Below, piece by piece: positions 20,461 to 34,100 of a stretch of 64,000 bases of DNA. This DNA is from Calycina herbarum (lineage: Eukaryota; Ascomycota; Leotiomycetes; Helotiales; Pezizellaceae), in the NCBI GenBank assembly GCA_001414485.1, contig LLEY01000248.1:1-64000 (forward strand), read 5' to 3'. The translations under genes were made by a program, and so were the position numbers. Below the pieces are notes generated by a model that searched no databases, was not told where the DNA came from, and saw nothing but the letters and a program-made list of their open reading frames with translations. The first letter of the stretch is position 1, and each line of letters begins with the position of its first letter.

Positions 20461-23400
20461 ATGCCGCCGACTACTCCCTGGGGAAAGAAACCACCACGAA
20501 ATATACCACCATCTCCTGCGCTGTCTCGAGCACCGTCGGATACAAAGGGGAACCCCCCACAACGAACTCAATATGAGGAAATCCAAGAAGAAGAGCTGTT
20601 TGCACTGGCTGCAATTTATGGCGACGATTTCCGCAAGATAGAAACGCATCAGGGCGCGTGGAAGGTTTGTAGATCTAAAGCCATTTTGAGTGACTTCATA
20701 ACTGAGTCTCTATAGAAAGCCGAGCCGAGCTTTGAGATTCTCATCAAGTCCTCCAACGAGGATATATCGGCTGTCCTTTGCTGTGTCTTCACGGCCACAT
20801 ATCCAAAGAGTCCACCATTATTGACTCTCAAAGGGGAGAGCCATCTTCGTGATGGGACACGATTCAAACTTCAAAAGATCATCGAAACCAAACCTAAAGA
20901 GCTGGTTGTCGGTGAGCAAGCCATGATTATGGAGATTGTGAATGCATGTCAAGATGTCCTTGAAGATGCCGCACAAGCGAAAGCTGCCGGAATTCAGTTG
21001 CCAAACCTCGAAGAAGAACGTGCCGCCCATGAACTCGCAGCAGCACAACTTGCGGAGCGCGAAAAGGAAGAAGAAATGCGGAAAAAGCAAAAAGAGAATA
21101 TGGAAGAAGAGCGTATGTTGGGGTCATTAGTTGAAGATGAACTCAAACGCCAAAAAGCCAAAGCAAGAGAGACCAAACGAAAGAGTCGGTAAGTCGGCCT
21201 CTGAAGGGCAGTTTTCGTTGTGTCACGATTCTTGCAGCGATTTACATGACAAACCTTGAAGTCTTGGATCATTGTACTTGCTTCTAGAAGTGCCAGAGAC
21301 AAGTCCTAAATAAGCTGCCGTAAATTTTAACGAGGTAAACTGACTGCGATACTTTGATACAGTCCACCCGGAACCTTGGTGTCTCATCCATCTAATGGAA
21401 ACGGAAATAACAAAATCCAGGACGAGCTTGTGTTCCAGCAACATATCACTCTCACAGATACCAACGGTGACCCATTCATCTTTCAATCTGTTGCGAGCAA
21501 AGTCTGTCTACGTCAGGGATCAGTATCCAAATGCTTCACGGTAAGACCTGTTGTTCATCAAGTTGATGCTCCAACGTTGGCATTAAAGCAGGCAGACCTA
21601 GATGCTGGGTCAAAAGACCAGAATGTCTTCAAAAAGCAACTGCAGATACTTGAAACAGAATTGAAGTCACTCAAGGAGATTAGACATCAAAGTGTTCTTG
21701 ACTTGCTTGATTTCAAGGTGCAAAAAGCCACCGAGTCGGCTGACGAAGAAATGAGTTCAGATACTACCTGGACGGTGAGCATTTTGACTGAGTTCGCCGA
21801 GAAGGGATCTTTGGAGGAGCTCCTGGATATCACTGGCAGCTTGGGAATTAGCAAGGTTCGCTCCTGGACTATCGAGTTGCTAGATGCTCTACGATTCCTT
21901 CATGAAAAGGGTATTGCTCATGAAGATATCCATACTGGAAATATCCTTTTGGTTCGAGAACAAAACGGGGACGTCAAGCCAAAGCTAGCAGATGCAGGTT
22001 TTCAACGAAAATTGCATGCTCTTAGTGACAAGACAACAGCAAAGGATACTCTTACGGTTGCTAAGTCCGCTTACTGGGTGCCTCCAGAAATAGCGAACAC
22101 CTCACATCCTCAATATACACAGAAAACTGACATGTGGGACTTTGGCATCATGTTTCTTCAGGTATGTCATAGCTATCCATTTCTTATCCTGTTGTCAATG
22201 ACCTTGACATATCATCCCGTGAGTCCGCAAGAAAATGGGGTTGTAATTACCCCGAGAGATCATAGTAGCCCCCCCTCTCTAATACCAGAGAAACGTTTAC
22301 TCCTGGTCCGGAGAGATCAGTTTTGACTCTTTAATTTTCTATGGATCAAACTGACTCGAGCGTCAGATGGCGTTTGGCCCAACCGTAGTCAAGAAATATT
22401 CGTCTCCCAATTCGCTAGCTAACACCCTCACTCTGTCCGATTCTTTTGCTGAATTCATCGGTAAACTTTTCAAGCCAGACCCGAAGAAGCGGCCACGCGC
22501 ATTCGAACTGGGCTCTTCTGAGTTCCTCGCAACTGATGCTGAACTGCTGGACTCAGACGCCAGCCCAGTCGTATCCAGATTTGGCTCAGTGTCATCATTT
22601 CAACCTTTGACCCCACGTCGAACGAGGCATGATTCTATGAATGCCTATACCGGTCCACTGTCGAGATACAAAGAGGACTTCGTAGAGGAGGGTCGTCTGG
22701 GGAAGGGTGGATTTGGAGAAGTCGTTAAAGCACGGAAAAAGCTCGATGGCCAGATTTACGCCGTCAAGAAGATCACACAGAAATCCTCAGCATCTTTAAC
22801 AGAGGTTATAAAGGAAGTTCGCCTTTTGTCTCAATTGAGTCATCCTTCAGTTGTTCGTAAGTTAAACTTTCAGTTTCTTCTACTCTTATGTCAGGTCTCG
22901 GGTTCAGTATACAAACCATGCCTCATATCTGAGTCTCACGCACAAAAGTCGGGAATTTTTCCCTTCCTTGCATGAAAATATCAAGAAATATCTAGGTTCC
23001 ATCCCAGGGAATGAAGCCTGACGATTTGGCTCCTAGTTTCCTCTCTCTGGGGATTTACTATCAATAATTGTGTCGAGTTTTCCAACCGCTAACCACGACA
23101 CTAGGTTACTACAATACGTGGACTGAAGAAATATTTGACATGTCTAGCGAAACAGACAACGATCTCACAAGTGCCGATGCAGGAATAATTGAGCCTTCCG
23201 CTAGTGATCTAGTATCTCCAAGAACTGCGTTAGATGTTGAGTTTGGTGTCAGCACTGGCGGCTTGGATTTCATGTCATCGAATGGTGGCTATCCCGAAAT
23301 TGAATTTGGTTACGATGATGGCTCAGATGCGGAGGGGGACGATGACGACGATTCGACGAGCGATGGTGACCAGAACAGTACTGGGGCTACTAAAAATGGA

Positions 23401-26085
23401 ATCGAAATTGCTGCGAGACGACGCAGATCGACCTCGCGATATCGACGCTCCTTCAAAACCATCCTTTATATCTCAATGGAATATTGCAACAAACACACTC
23501 TCCGAGATCTCATCAAGCAGGGTCTTTACAAGGATGACGATGAAATATGGCGTCTTTTACGACAAATACTAGAAGGGCTCGTCCACATCCATGGCTTGAA
23601 CATCGTTCACCGCGACCTCAAACCTGAAAACATTTTCATTGATAGTACGTCGAGCGTCAAAATTGGTGATTTTGGGCTTGCTACCAGTGGGCAGTATTCG
23701 ATGGCGGATAGATCAATGTCTACTACGAGTAATTCGATAATGAGTGGAGAAATGACGAGAAGTGTTGGAACAGCATTTTATGTTGCCCCTGAAGTATCAT
23801 CTAGTGCTGGTGGCGGTTCTTATACCAGCAAAGTTGATATGTACTCGCTTGGGATCATCTTTTTCGAGATGTGTTACCGATCATTGGTGCCAGGAATGGA
23901 CAGAGCCGCTGTCGGACAAAACTTGAGATTGAGAAAGCCTGTTCTACCCGAAGACTTTGACTTGACGGGTAAAGCTGTTCAGTCTGAAATTATTCTTTCT
24001 CTTCTTAGCCACAGTCCAAAGGTGCGACCTTCAAGTTCAGAATTACTACAAGGTGGCAAACTTCCGGTGCAGATGGAAAGCGAGACGGTACGCCGTGCTT
24101 TGGCGGGTCTTGCGGATTCCGAATCTCCATATCATCGAAAGATGATGTCCACACTTTTTTCAATGCCAAACAAGCAAGCAAAAGACTTCGCTTGGGATAT
24201 GGATACCGTGAATCAAAGCGCAGGCGACTTGTTACTCTCTGGTTTGGTAAAGCAAAAACTGATTTCGATATTTCGCCACCATGGAGCTGTCGAAACTCCT
24301 CGTAGTGTCTTATTCCCACGATCTCGACATTATGGATCAAACGCAGTTCAGTTACTTGATGGGAATGGCACTCTGTTGCAATTGCCCTTCGACCTGACTC
24401 TTCCACATGCTCGTTCATTGGCAAAACACGAACCTGGTGTGTTACGATCCTTTGCTTTCGGTTCTGTTTTTCGAGATCGTCAATCCGGTGCTCAACCACA
24501 GACTGTTGATGAAGTCGACTTCGATATTGTGTCACTCGACGCTTTGGACTTGGCTTTGAAAGAGGCGGAAGTGATTAAAGTCCTGGATGAGATCGTATCA
24601 AGTATACCAATACTCGATTCTTCGCACATGTGTTTCCATATCAACCACTCTGATCTTCTTAGTCTTATCTTCGACCATTGCAGGATCGAGCCAACAATAC
24701 GAGAGGCGGTTGCGGAGACACTGAGTAAACTCAACGTGGGGTCTTGGAGTTGGCAGAAGATAAAAAACGAGCTTAGATCGCCTCTTATTGGAGTTTCTTC
24801 AACCAGTGCCGATGATTTGCAAAAATTTGACTTTCGAGGTACGACTTAATTGCTTACTGCAATTTTTATGGTATACTAACATCTTTCAGATACGCCCAAT
24901 AAGGCTTTTCAGAAGATCAAGACTTTGTTCGAAGGTACAAATACCTTTGATAGAGCATCCTCTGTGATTGCCCATCTTCGAGAAGTTGTCGACTATACGA
25001 AACGTTTTCAAGTACGAAGCAAGATTTATGTCAGCCCACTCTGCAGTATCAAGGAACGATTCTGTAAAGGTGGTCTTGTGTTTTCGTGTCTTTATGGCAA
25101 GAAGGCTAAAGATGTGTTCGCTGCTGGAGGTAGATACGATTCCTTGATCAAAGAGCATCGACATCGAATCGGGACGAGTTTTCAACAACGCCATGCGGTA
25201 GGCTTCAATTTGGGATTGGAAAGACTGGCTAAACACCCAAAATCAGGACACAAGAGCACTTCTAAAAAGTTGGAAGATGGTGTTTGGAATAGTAAACGGG
25301 TATGTGAATTCATTTAACTAAATCCCCTCGAATCTACCTACTAATTTGCGAGCTAGTGTGATGTACTTGTCGCCAGTCATGATCCTGCCATCCTTCGCAC
25401 CACTGGAATTGAGGTTGTTCAGAGTTTATGGGCAGACGATATCAGTGCTGAACTAGCACAAGACTGTCGTTCCCCAGAAGACCTCCTTTCCCAGTATCGA
25501 GATGAGAAACATTCCTGGATCATCACGATAAAGCAGGATTCGATCTTCAAAGTCAGAAGCATGGATAGAAAAGAAGCTGGAGATACTGATGTCCCATCAA
25601 CCCAACTCACAGCCTGGCTCAAAGCTGAAATCCGCGAAAGAGACCAAAGAGACCAAAAAGAAGTAACAAGCAACAACCCACGAAACAAACTCCTCCGCCA
25701 CACCAGCCAAGCCGATACCACAGACCACGAACAACAAGTACATCTCCTCGTCGCCGGCACCAAGTCCAAGAAATCCAACAGAAGAAATATAGTCGAACAA
25801 GCACAAGCCAAAGCTTCAAGTCTCGTGCAGACATTCCTCGATGGACCGATTGCTGCGATTGAAACTACGGATCAGGTTATGGAGATGATCCGGGAGACGA
25901 GACTGAGCGACCCGGATAGTTGGAGGAAGTTGACGCATGCTGTTCCTACGGCGGACCGGAAATATATTGGGGAGTTGCATGATTTGTTGGAGAGTCTTGC
26001 GAAAGGGGGGAAGGATAAGACGAGGAATGCCTTTGTGTATAACTTTCGGACGGGGATGATTGTTTATTATGATTTGGGGGCTTGA
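20461..26085 (+). CDS. GCN2: eIF2-alpha kinase Gcn2 (CPC-3)
   Basis: Seven exons (20461-20664, 20716-21188, 21363-22161, 22367-22856, 23105-24838, 24890-25299, 25357-26085) give 1612 aa, the usual size. Gcn2 binds uncharged tRNA and phosphorylates eIF2-alpha under amino-acid starvation. Domain order is complete: an RWD domain at the N terminus (EEIQEEELFALAAIYGDDF) that binds Gcn1; a charged helix (EREKEEEMRKKQKEN); a pseudokinase with HEDIHTGN in place of the HRD loop and DAG in place of DFG; and an active kinase (LGKGGFGEVVKA, YAVKKI, VHRDLKPENIF, GDFGLAT) split by a long acidic insert. A HisRS-like domain follows (YGSNAVQLLDGNGTLLQLPF, GGRYDSLI), then a basic C terminus. Its introns end in CAG or TAG. 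Confidence 0.96.
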
Positions 26086-27178
26086 TGGGCATGAACTTGA
26101 AGATTATGAAGTTATGGATTGTATGGGTTCAGAGCTGGCTGAGGCATGTTGGAGAAGTGAGGGGATGGATGTAGTTAGATTGTGCTTTGCAAAGCTGAAG
26201 GAGCATTCGAAAATTTATGAATTGCAGGGAATCATGAGAATATGCAAGTCGTAGACTATAAGGTGTCAGTGAGTAAGGCAGTGCCTCAATTGGTTGCCAC
26301 CAATATACTAAGGTCGTGATTTCTCTGTTCGTAGAACCTCTAGTAGACATGCGACATCGCTGAATGTGCTATAGCTTTTCTGGTTATCTCTGTTCCTAGA
26401 GCCCGTTGCACCTGGGTACTGGGTACCGAACTTCCTTCCCCGCGAGTAAAAAGAAGGGTCACCTCGAAAGCCTGCACAGCGAACAAGGTCTCATATATAG
26501 GTAGTTAGTAAAGGAAGGACTTCGAGCAGTTTCAGATTTCAGCTTCGTGCCATGTGAGCCTGTTGCAAGAAACACTGGGAGGTTCTTCGCTTGATTGCAG
26601 TTTTCTCCTCGCGTCCGGTTATCCTTCATATACAGTGTCGTAATCTTAGAGATAATTCCCTCGCAATAACAAAACAAGAAGACGGTGAGGGGGAGAGAGT
26701 ATAACGCGCGAGGCAGAGCTTGCCACGATCTTCCCACCAATACGCCCTTTTGATACTCTGAACTTGTCGGGAAAAAAAGGGAAAAAAGAAAAAGCAGGCC
26801 ATTTGGAAAAAGATTTCAGCCTCGAGCAATATTTGCTCGTCAAAATGGCTTGGAATGCCCTTTGACGCCCTATTGTACACGAAATCTCCTGCAGTATGAT
26901 CTGATATGTGGGGGTCAGCGGGGTAATGACCCCGCCTCTCCGATACCGCCGAATCACAAGTCTAAGATACCTAGCAAAATTTATACAAGCTTCTAGCTAG
27001 GTGTTGCTGTCAAAAATCAACAATAGGAGAGTGGTGAATGAACAAAGCAGTCACAAGTTTGACGCTTTGGTGACAGAACAACCTTGTGAGATGGCTTGAT
27101 AAAAGTTCCAACACTCTACTTCCATTACCAATTTTTTTCACACCCATTTCCCCCACCACGCGATGCGCATCGGTCAAC
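26086..27178. other. Intergenic stretch between GCN2 and PHA2
   Basis: About 1.1 kb, no gene recognised. A small GGGGTCA/TGACCCC inverted repeat lies near 26914-26931. Confidence 0.45.
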
Positions 27179-28313
27179 ATGCATCTACCCCAAGAGCCAG
27201 ATGATGCCGTTCGCACTCCTGTTGTTGCCTTTCTGGGTCCCATTTCTTCTTATACTCATCAGGTATTCACACTCAGTCTTTTCATGCGTCCCCCTTGGTC
27301 CTTTGGACTGACAGATTTCGATCTTGCGCAGGCCGCACTTGCGATTGAAGAGTCGGATCGGTATGATTACGTGCCTGCGGATACTATCACAGGTAATACC
27401 TCGCATGCCTTGCGTATGGAATATGATATCTGACATTGGGATGGCAGATGTATTCACAGCTGTTCAATCGGGAGAAGCTGCGTTGGGGGTGGTACCATTC
27501 GAAAATTCCACGAACGGCGCGGTGATCTTCACATTCGAACTCCTCGCAGATCGCCATGGTCTTTTTCCCGATGTCACTGTATCTGGTGAAGCCTATCTCG
27601 ATGTCAGTCATTACCTACTTGGTCACAAGTCTCCCCGAAATGCCACGGATTCCGAGCAGGTTTCTGGACCTTTGACACCTACTCCTTCGAGGCCTGATCC
27701 TATTGAGCCACGAACCAAACCTTTGTACGATCTCAAACATATTCAGAGACTCTATACACATCCGCAAGCATGGGGACAATGCGATATCTTCCTCGGGGCA
27801 TATTTGAAGGGTATTGAACGGATTGATGTCAGTTCCACGAGTCGAGCCGCGGAATTGGTAAAGGAAGATACGACTGGTACAAGCGCAGCAATAGCAAGTA
27901 GTCTCGCAGCAGAAATCCACGATTTGGATATTCTTGCAAAGGGAATTGAGGATCGACCGGATAATACTACGAGGTTCCTGATTATTCGAAAGGGTGTCGA
28001 TGAGAAGGCCAAGAGCTCGAAGTCTAAGACTAAATCTCTCATCTCTTTTACGATTGATCATCGGTCTCCTGGTTCACTTGCGCAGGTTCTGGATTCGTTT
28101 AGGGAGTATGCGTTGAATTTGACGAGTATTAACAGTCGCCCGACCAAGGTTGTACCTTTTCAGTATATCTTTTTTGTCGAGTTTGAGGGAAGTAGGCTGA
28201 ATGATCCGGATGGGAGGGTTAATGGTGCTCTGGATAGTGTTGCGAAGCATGCCGAGAGTTGGAGATGGTTGGGTAGTTGGGATGATAAACTTGATGGCCA
28301 TAAAGAGAAGTAA
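27179..28313 (+). CDS. PHA2: Prephenate dehydratase
   Basis: Three exons (27179-27262, 27332-27392, 27448-28313) give 336 aa. The enzyme turns prephenate into phenylpyruvate in phenylalanine synthesis. Seen: VAFLGPISSYTHQAAL at the N terminus, VFTAVQSGEAALGVVPFENS (substrate pocket), LYTHPQAWGQCDIFL, and PDNTTRFLII, which contains the conserved catalytic Thr-Arg-Phe. The C-terminal ACT domain is SFTIDHRSPGSLAQVLDSF with NSRPTK, the phenylalanine-binding feedback motif (ESRP in most family members). The start is ATG 27179; sequence before it is not conserved. Both introns end in CAG. HTD2 follows on the same strand 274 bp later. Confidence 0.95.
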
Positions 28314-28587
28314 GGTCTTGGTGAAATATGGGAGGGGTGTTGATGTCGAAAAGATGATCTGGAAGGAGACGTCTCCGTTCAGCGGGAAGGACGGGAAATG
28401 GAAAGACAGGTCTTATCGATAAAGAGCTGGAGCTTCCGGGTATTTACCGAGGCTCTTTTGAGGACTTGATCTGAAGTTCATCTGGAATCATACAGTACAA
28501 GAATTGACAACATTCAAAAACACAAGTCATGATAACTTCTACGCAGTGTCCTATAATTCGGTGACCCTCCATCACCATTTTATTCAA

Positions 28588-29734
28588 ATGACTTCTATTT
28601 CCTCGTTCCGAGGGGCGCAACGATGTCTTCGCATCCTCAACACCCCCTCCAGGAGATTTCAACACGACCAACACGACCCTGATATCCTCAAGCGTCCCCC
28701 CGTCTACATCTACGACTACATGTCACCAACCCCCTCCCATCTCCTCAATATCACTCTGGCCGATTTCCTTCCAAAAAACTGTCACCCACCCCACTTCAAC
28801 CCCTCAAAATTAACACTACCAACCATCCCCAACGCAAAGAAACTTGCTTACCGACCCCTCCTACCACAAGGGCATCACTTAGTCTACTTCCCACCTCAAG
28901 TTCTGAGTAGCGATCTCCTCCCCGATGGAACGGATCCCCTTCAGTCTCCTGGACCGCCGTTTGTGAGACGGTTGTGGGCGGGGGGGAGTGTGACTTTTGA
29001 TTTTGCTCAGAGTAGTGAGAGTAAGAAACTTGAGCTTCTGGGGAAGAGAGCGGTTTGTCGGGAGAGGATTGTGGATTTGGTTTACAAGGGGGAAGGGGAG
29101 AATGAGAAGGTTTTTGTGTCTATTGAGAGGGCGGTGGGGATGTGTAGGGAGAGTCAGGAGTTGAAGGATCCGAGGGTTGTGGAGGTGAGGAATTTGGTGT
29201 TTATGAAGGAGAAGAGTGAGGAGGAGGCGAAGAGGGATGCTGGGAGGCCGGATAGAATTGTTAAACGTATGGACTATCTTCCTTTTGAGGTAAAGATTTG
29301 TTTTACTGATTTTTACAGCTGTTCATATACCGGATATCAAAGTCCCAATAACGCCAACTCAAGCTCTGCTCTTCCGGTTCTCGGCCCTAACATTCAATGC
29401 CCATGGTATCCATCTCGATCGTCAATATTGTCGCGAGGTTGAGGGACGAAGGCACTTGTTAGTTCATGGCCCTCTTTCTTTGGTCTTCATGCTCTCAGTT
29501 TTGAGGGGACAGATTGGGAAGGGTGATGCGATTTTGAAATTTGATTATAGGAATTTGGCACCGCTTTATTGCGAGGAGGAGATGAATGTTTGTGTGAGGG
29601 AGGATAAGAGTTTTAAGAGTGAGAAGGAGAGGAAGTTTGATGTTTGGGTTGAGGGGGTGGGTGGGGGGTATGCTGTTAAGGGGTCTGCGGTTGTTATGAG
29701 GGGGAAGACGAAGGAGGGGGAATTAGAGGCTTAA
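28588..29734 (+). CDS. HTD2: 3-hydroxyacyl-thioester dehydratase, mitochondrial type II FAS
   Basis: Two exons (28588-29266, 29319-29734) give 364 aa. Htd2 is the hot-dog-fold dehydratase of mitochondrial type II fatty-acid synthesis, which supplies lipoate precursors. Seen: a basic mitochondrial leader (SSFRGAQRCLRILNTPSRRF), FVRRLWAGGSVTF in the N-terminal half, and in the C-terminal half the hydratase core ALLFRFSALTFNAHGIHLD and LLVHGPLSLVFMLSVL. The intron was placed at 29267-29318 because IVK joins there to PVHIPDIKVPITPTQALLF, restoring the family reading; a nearby GTAAAG donor at 29290 gives the wrong frame. The last part is G-rich with unusual codon choice, yet well conserved. Confidence 0.9.
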
Positions 29735-31187
29735 GGTGAGTTATCTTCTTTTTTGCGGCTCAAGGTGCAAGCTAAACAACCAACAGTTAGGTATACATAG
29801 ATGGAGGTTGAAACCATGGTGTTGTTGGACTAGTGTTTAACTAATGGTATTGTTACGACCATTTCATGATGAGAAGCTATCCCTCTTAGTGAGCGCTTAT
29901 GACGCGTACTTACGGGCCGTTTTCCACGGCTTGGGAACTAAGAGACATGGACTCAACAACCTAGCAGTTCTCGAAGGGCAGCTGGTCTCTAATAGGAGGA
30001 GGATCTAAACAATAGCACATCTCTATCAAAATGACCCCATTTTACATCAAGCCGCGCACGTCAAGGTAAGAAATGATATTGAGATCATCGAAAGGAAACT
30101 AACCGAATATAAAGCCTGTACATGAAACGAAGGGTCCTGGAACCTGAACCACAGTTTAAATAGATCAACAGGGTCTTTGTATTTCCAGAGAAAGAGCTGT
30201 AGCAATACATTTAGAAGCTCCTCTCGCGCGTGTAAATTAATGGTTGATTGTTTACTTTATTAACAATTACCAAGGCTGGGCGTTAAAATAGTTCGTATTC
30301 TACGCACGGAAAGCTCGTACGGTTCGCCGGTTCATCCTTTTCCTTCCACAACACAGCCATATCAACCCTGGAAGTGCTTTTTCTTTACTGGGATCTGTTG
30401 ACGTCCTCACCAATCACCGTGGCAGATTGGAGGAAACAACGGGAAGCGATGCACACCCCAGCCTCCGTCGTCCAGTAAATCCCGGCTCCTCTCCCACACC
30501 ATTGCAGGACAATCAACCCACCGGCGGCGCCTCAAGCACCTCCATGCTGGGTATCCATATCTAAGTGAATGCAAATCCATTTCACAACTTCATCTCATGA
30601 TTCGGATTGTTACAACCTCCCATTCTCTCGCCTCCGCCTGCTGCCATGGAGCGAGTGTCGTGCTGAGTCTTCGCCATTGATCTCTTCATTTTTCCTGGTC
30701 TTCACTTGTTTCCTATTGTCAGCGACTTGATCCCCACCCACTACCTTCACCAGCACACTGCACTGCACTGCACTGCACTGCGACCGTCGCCTTGCTCGAT
30801 CTAGGTATTATGCGGTCGGGTACTCATTGTGTCCAAAATAATTTCTAGCCATTGTTCCCCCTCCTTGAGCAATTGACGATTGTCCCGCGAGACGCTCCTT
30901 CCCATCACGATAGACCATTCGAATCCCTCACGATCCATCTTTCACTCCCACCAAGCAGCCACGACGCAGATCTATGATATACGACGACGCTTTTTGTTTA
31001 CTTGTGGCACTTTAAATATACCCATCCTCCCAATCGGTTTCCTATCGTGTGGTGTTCAGTCCTGGTCAACGAGACTTCTTCGAGAGCAAGCGCAACCCGG
31101 ATGTCTCTGTAAATTCTTTCGCCGAACCGTAAAGCTTCAACAATTCCATCCTCGCTGCAAAACACCACAAACGATCGGTCGATCCAA
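29735..31187. other. Intergenic stretch and leader of the PH-LRR gene
   Basis: 1.45 kb. The distal part is pyrimidine-rich, as is usual upstream of fungal starts, and contains the CACTG tandem repeat at 30756-30780. No gene recognised. Confidence 0.45.
30756..30780 (+). repeat. CACTG tandem repeat, five copies
   Basis: Five perfect head-to-tail copies of a 5-bp unit about 400 bp before the start codon of the PH-LRR gene. Confidence 0.9.
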
Positions 31188-34100
31188 ATGGCGCCTTCCG
31201 TCCGGGACGAGGCAAGCAAAATTCGGCGTAAAAGCCTCAACCTCTTTTCTAGGAATTCTCTTCAGGGTCTATCCCATATCAACACCAACGTTTCCAATGA
31301 TGGCAATGTGGAAGGTGAGAAGAAGGAAAGGAAGAGACTGGGAAAGCGGGCATCGATCTTCAGCATAGGGCCATCGCTGAACCTCGAAGTCAACCAAGAT
31401 GGCGCACAGAGTCCTTCCCACAGCACCGGCTCGAATTCCCCCAGAGTACGACCTCGAACACTACAAAAGGGCAGACCAACTTCAATATTTGGGTCTTTGG
31501 GGAAGAAGTCAATGATATATGTGGACGAAGACGAGGTGGACGACTTTGCCAATTTTGCGCCGGAATCGCCTGGAGGAGAAGGACCTACCTTGGAACCTGG
31601 CACAGCCAACAACAAGAACGTTTTATACCATGGGGAGGTTCAGACGGAAAGTGGGATGTTTAGGAAGAAGAGGGAATACCTGGTTTTGACAGACACACAC
31701 CTAATACGATTCAAAAGCCAGCAACGCGCCTCGGACACATTCTCATCGATCCCTCCCTTTTACGGCCGCTCGTCCACCCGACATCCTTCGAATACCTCGG
31801 TTGGATCACTACAGGAGGTTCAATCAAATCATTCACATGCTTCTGCGGAGGGGGAAAATCGGATATCTCTATCACAAATTGTCACAGCATACAGAGTAGA
31901 AGACGGCCGGCCATTTTTTACAACTGAGGTGGTATATTTGGACGAGGAGTATCATGGGGTTGGTTCGATTCAGCTCATGCTTTATGATCCCACAGATGCA
32001 GATTTATGGCTCTCCTCGATTAGAGGTGCTGCCCAGAAAGCAAGACTTCTCCAATCGGAACCATATCCTCAGCGCATTATTCGTTATCTTATTCGGTTAC
32101 TGGAAGGGTTGCATGATTATGATCCAGATCATTTTCAAGTTTTCCGAGTGGTTAGGAGATCGCTAGCTGTTAAACATGGACGAACTTCATCTTCTGATGA
32201 TATGCAGAAATTGGGAGGGACTGTTTTCTACATGGTTATTGGGATTAATAGTCTTCATCTGATTCCTGTGCCGGATTTTACGGATTCTTCTGGGAGACTT
32301 CTGATGCCGAAAAATAGCAGACATACGCACGGAATTGTTTCACTCTATCAAATTAACATGCTAAGTGGGGATGATAGATTTGAGCTAGCGTTCAGGTAAG
32401 ATTCTTGATTGTTGCTCTGTTATTATAAACACAGTTCTTGGCCAACCGCTAATTTTCCAAAGAATGCCACTTCAGCCCGTCAAAGTCCTCGAACTTGCAG
32501 CCTTTGCTAGCTACGACATTGTCGTAGTGATCAACAGAGTTTGGCAATATCTCAAACCCCTCTGGATAGATCGCAGCTTCCTGCTCAAAGGTCTTGGAGA
32601 TCAGTCCCCATTGAATGAAGGGATAATCATAACTGAAGAAGAGGAGTATGGTGGGTTTGATAGAACTTTGGTAGCTCATTGTGTGGCATACAACGTAAGT
32701 TGAAGCCAAGAGTTTTTCTTTAAAATATCAACTAACTTTATGTGAAGTGCAATCCAGCAAATATTCAGTACTCCGTCGACTGGGATGTAGAGGATGCCCC
32801 TGAGTTTCGTTTATACCCTCCTGCACTTACACAAAAATACTCGGTCTACGAGTTATTATCAGTCATGCGAGCACTACGATACAACAATTCGTTCCATTCA
32901 ATTTCTTTCAAGGATATCGACTTGCATAGCATGCATGGAATTGCAGATGATTGTGGAACAGATCATGTGGCCTACACAAGTCGCAATAATGGTAATTCTT
33001 CCTTCTTGGGCCCAGACGCTTGGCTAATGTGCGATAGTTCCTATCATGAAATACCCCGCCATCAACCCACAAGCTAGATCCATCCTGTATCGAGAAGTCC
33101 AGGCTCTTGCTCTAAAATCATCAACACTGCGAAGAGTGGATTTTACAAACACTCTGCCTAAGCGAAGACCTACAGATATGTTTGATATGGAAGGTCGAGA
33201 GATTGAGAAAGATCCCGGCTGTGAAATCGTTGCAGCTTTGTTGTCGCTATGCGGCAAGAAACTTACCAGTGTTAGCTGGATTGTGTTGAGCGGGATAGAG
33301 CTCGGAGAAACAGACTTGGAAGAGATGAGTACGTTGTTCACTTTACCATATTCAAGTATAGTTTTTCTGACCATTAGTAGTTCCTGCCCTTAACGAAAGA
33401 GCCTCTCGAATCAGAGCCATTGAATGCTCGCGCTGTGGTCTGACCGATCGAGGCATAATTCAACTGCTGGGACACTTGGAAAAACAGAATGCCACTCTCG
33501 AGTGCATCAACATCTCGGATAATTCAGGTCGCATCGAACTCGATAGATTCTCCTCTTCAATGAGTCGTTTCTCTCGAATTCGGAAACTCGATTTATCTAG
33601 AATTACTAGAACATCTGGTGACCAGCCTCTTTTTGCACCTGAGGTGTTGTTATCTTGGGACCTGGAGGAACTGATCATGAATGGCATTCCAGTGAGTGCT
33701 CCCATCTCTTTAACGATAATTCTTGCTGACAACATTAGATCAACGACAAGTCTCTTGACTCGATTGCGGCATACCTGCTAAGTGAAAAATCAAACTCCCT
33801 TCGAGTTCTCCAGATGGATCAATGCAACTTGAATGGAGATCATGTAGCCTTACTCATGAGATCCATGGCTAGATCTGCAGGTGAAGCACGCGAGTTGCAA
33901 CTCCACGTCAGCGCCAACAATTTGCAAAGGGGGGTAGGAGAAATTGCCAAAGCCATAAAAGAGAATCATACTCCGTCTCATCTCGTTATGCGCATGATCG
34001 AATTTGAGAAGGAAGACCATTTCAGACAAATGATCGAATCTTTGCGCACGAATACGACAATTCGGGTATTGGATCTTTCGAAAGCTTCCCTTCCTTACGA

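Noticed and set aside
29290..29318. GTAAAG donor for the HTD2 intron
   Set aside because: It makes a 29-nt intron and the wrong frame; the GTATGG donor at 29267 gives 52 nt and restores homology.
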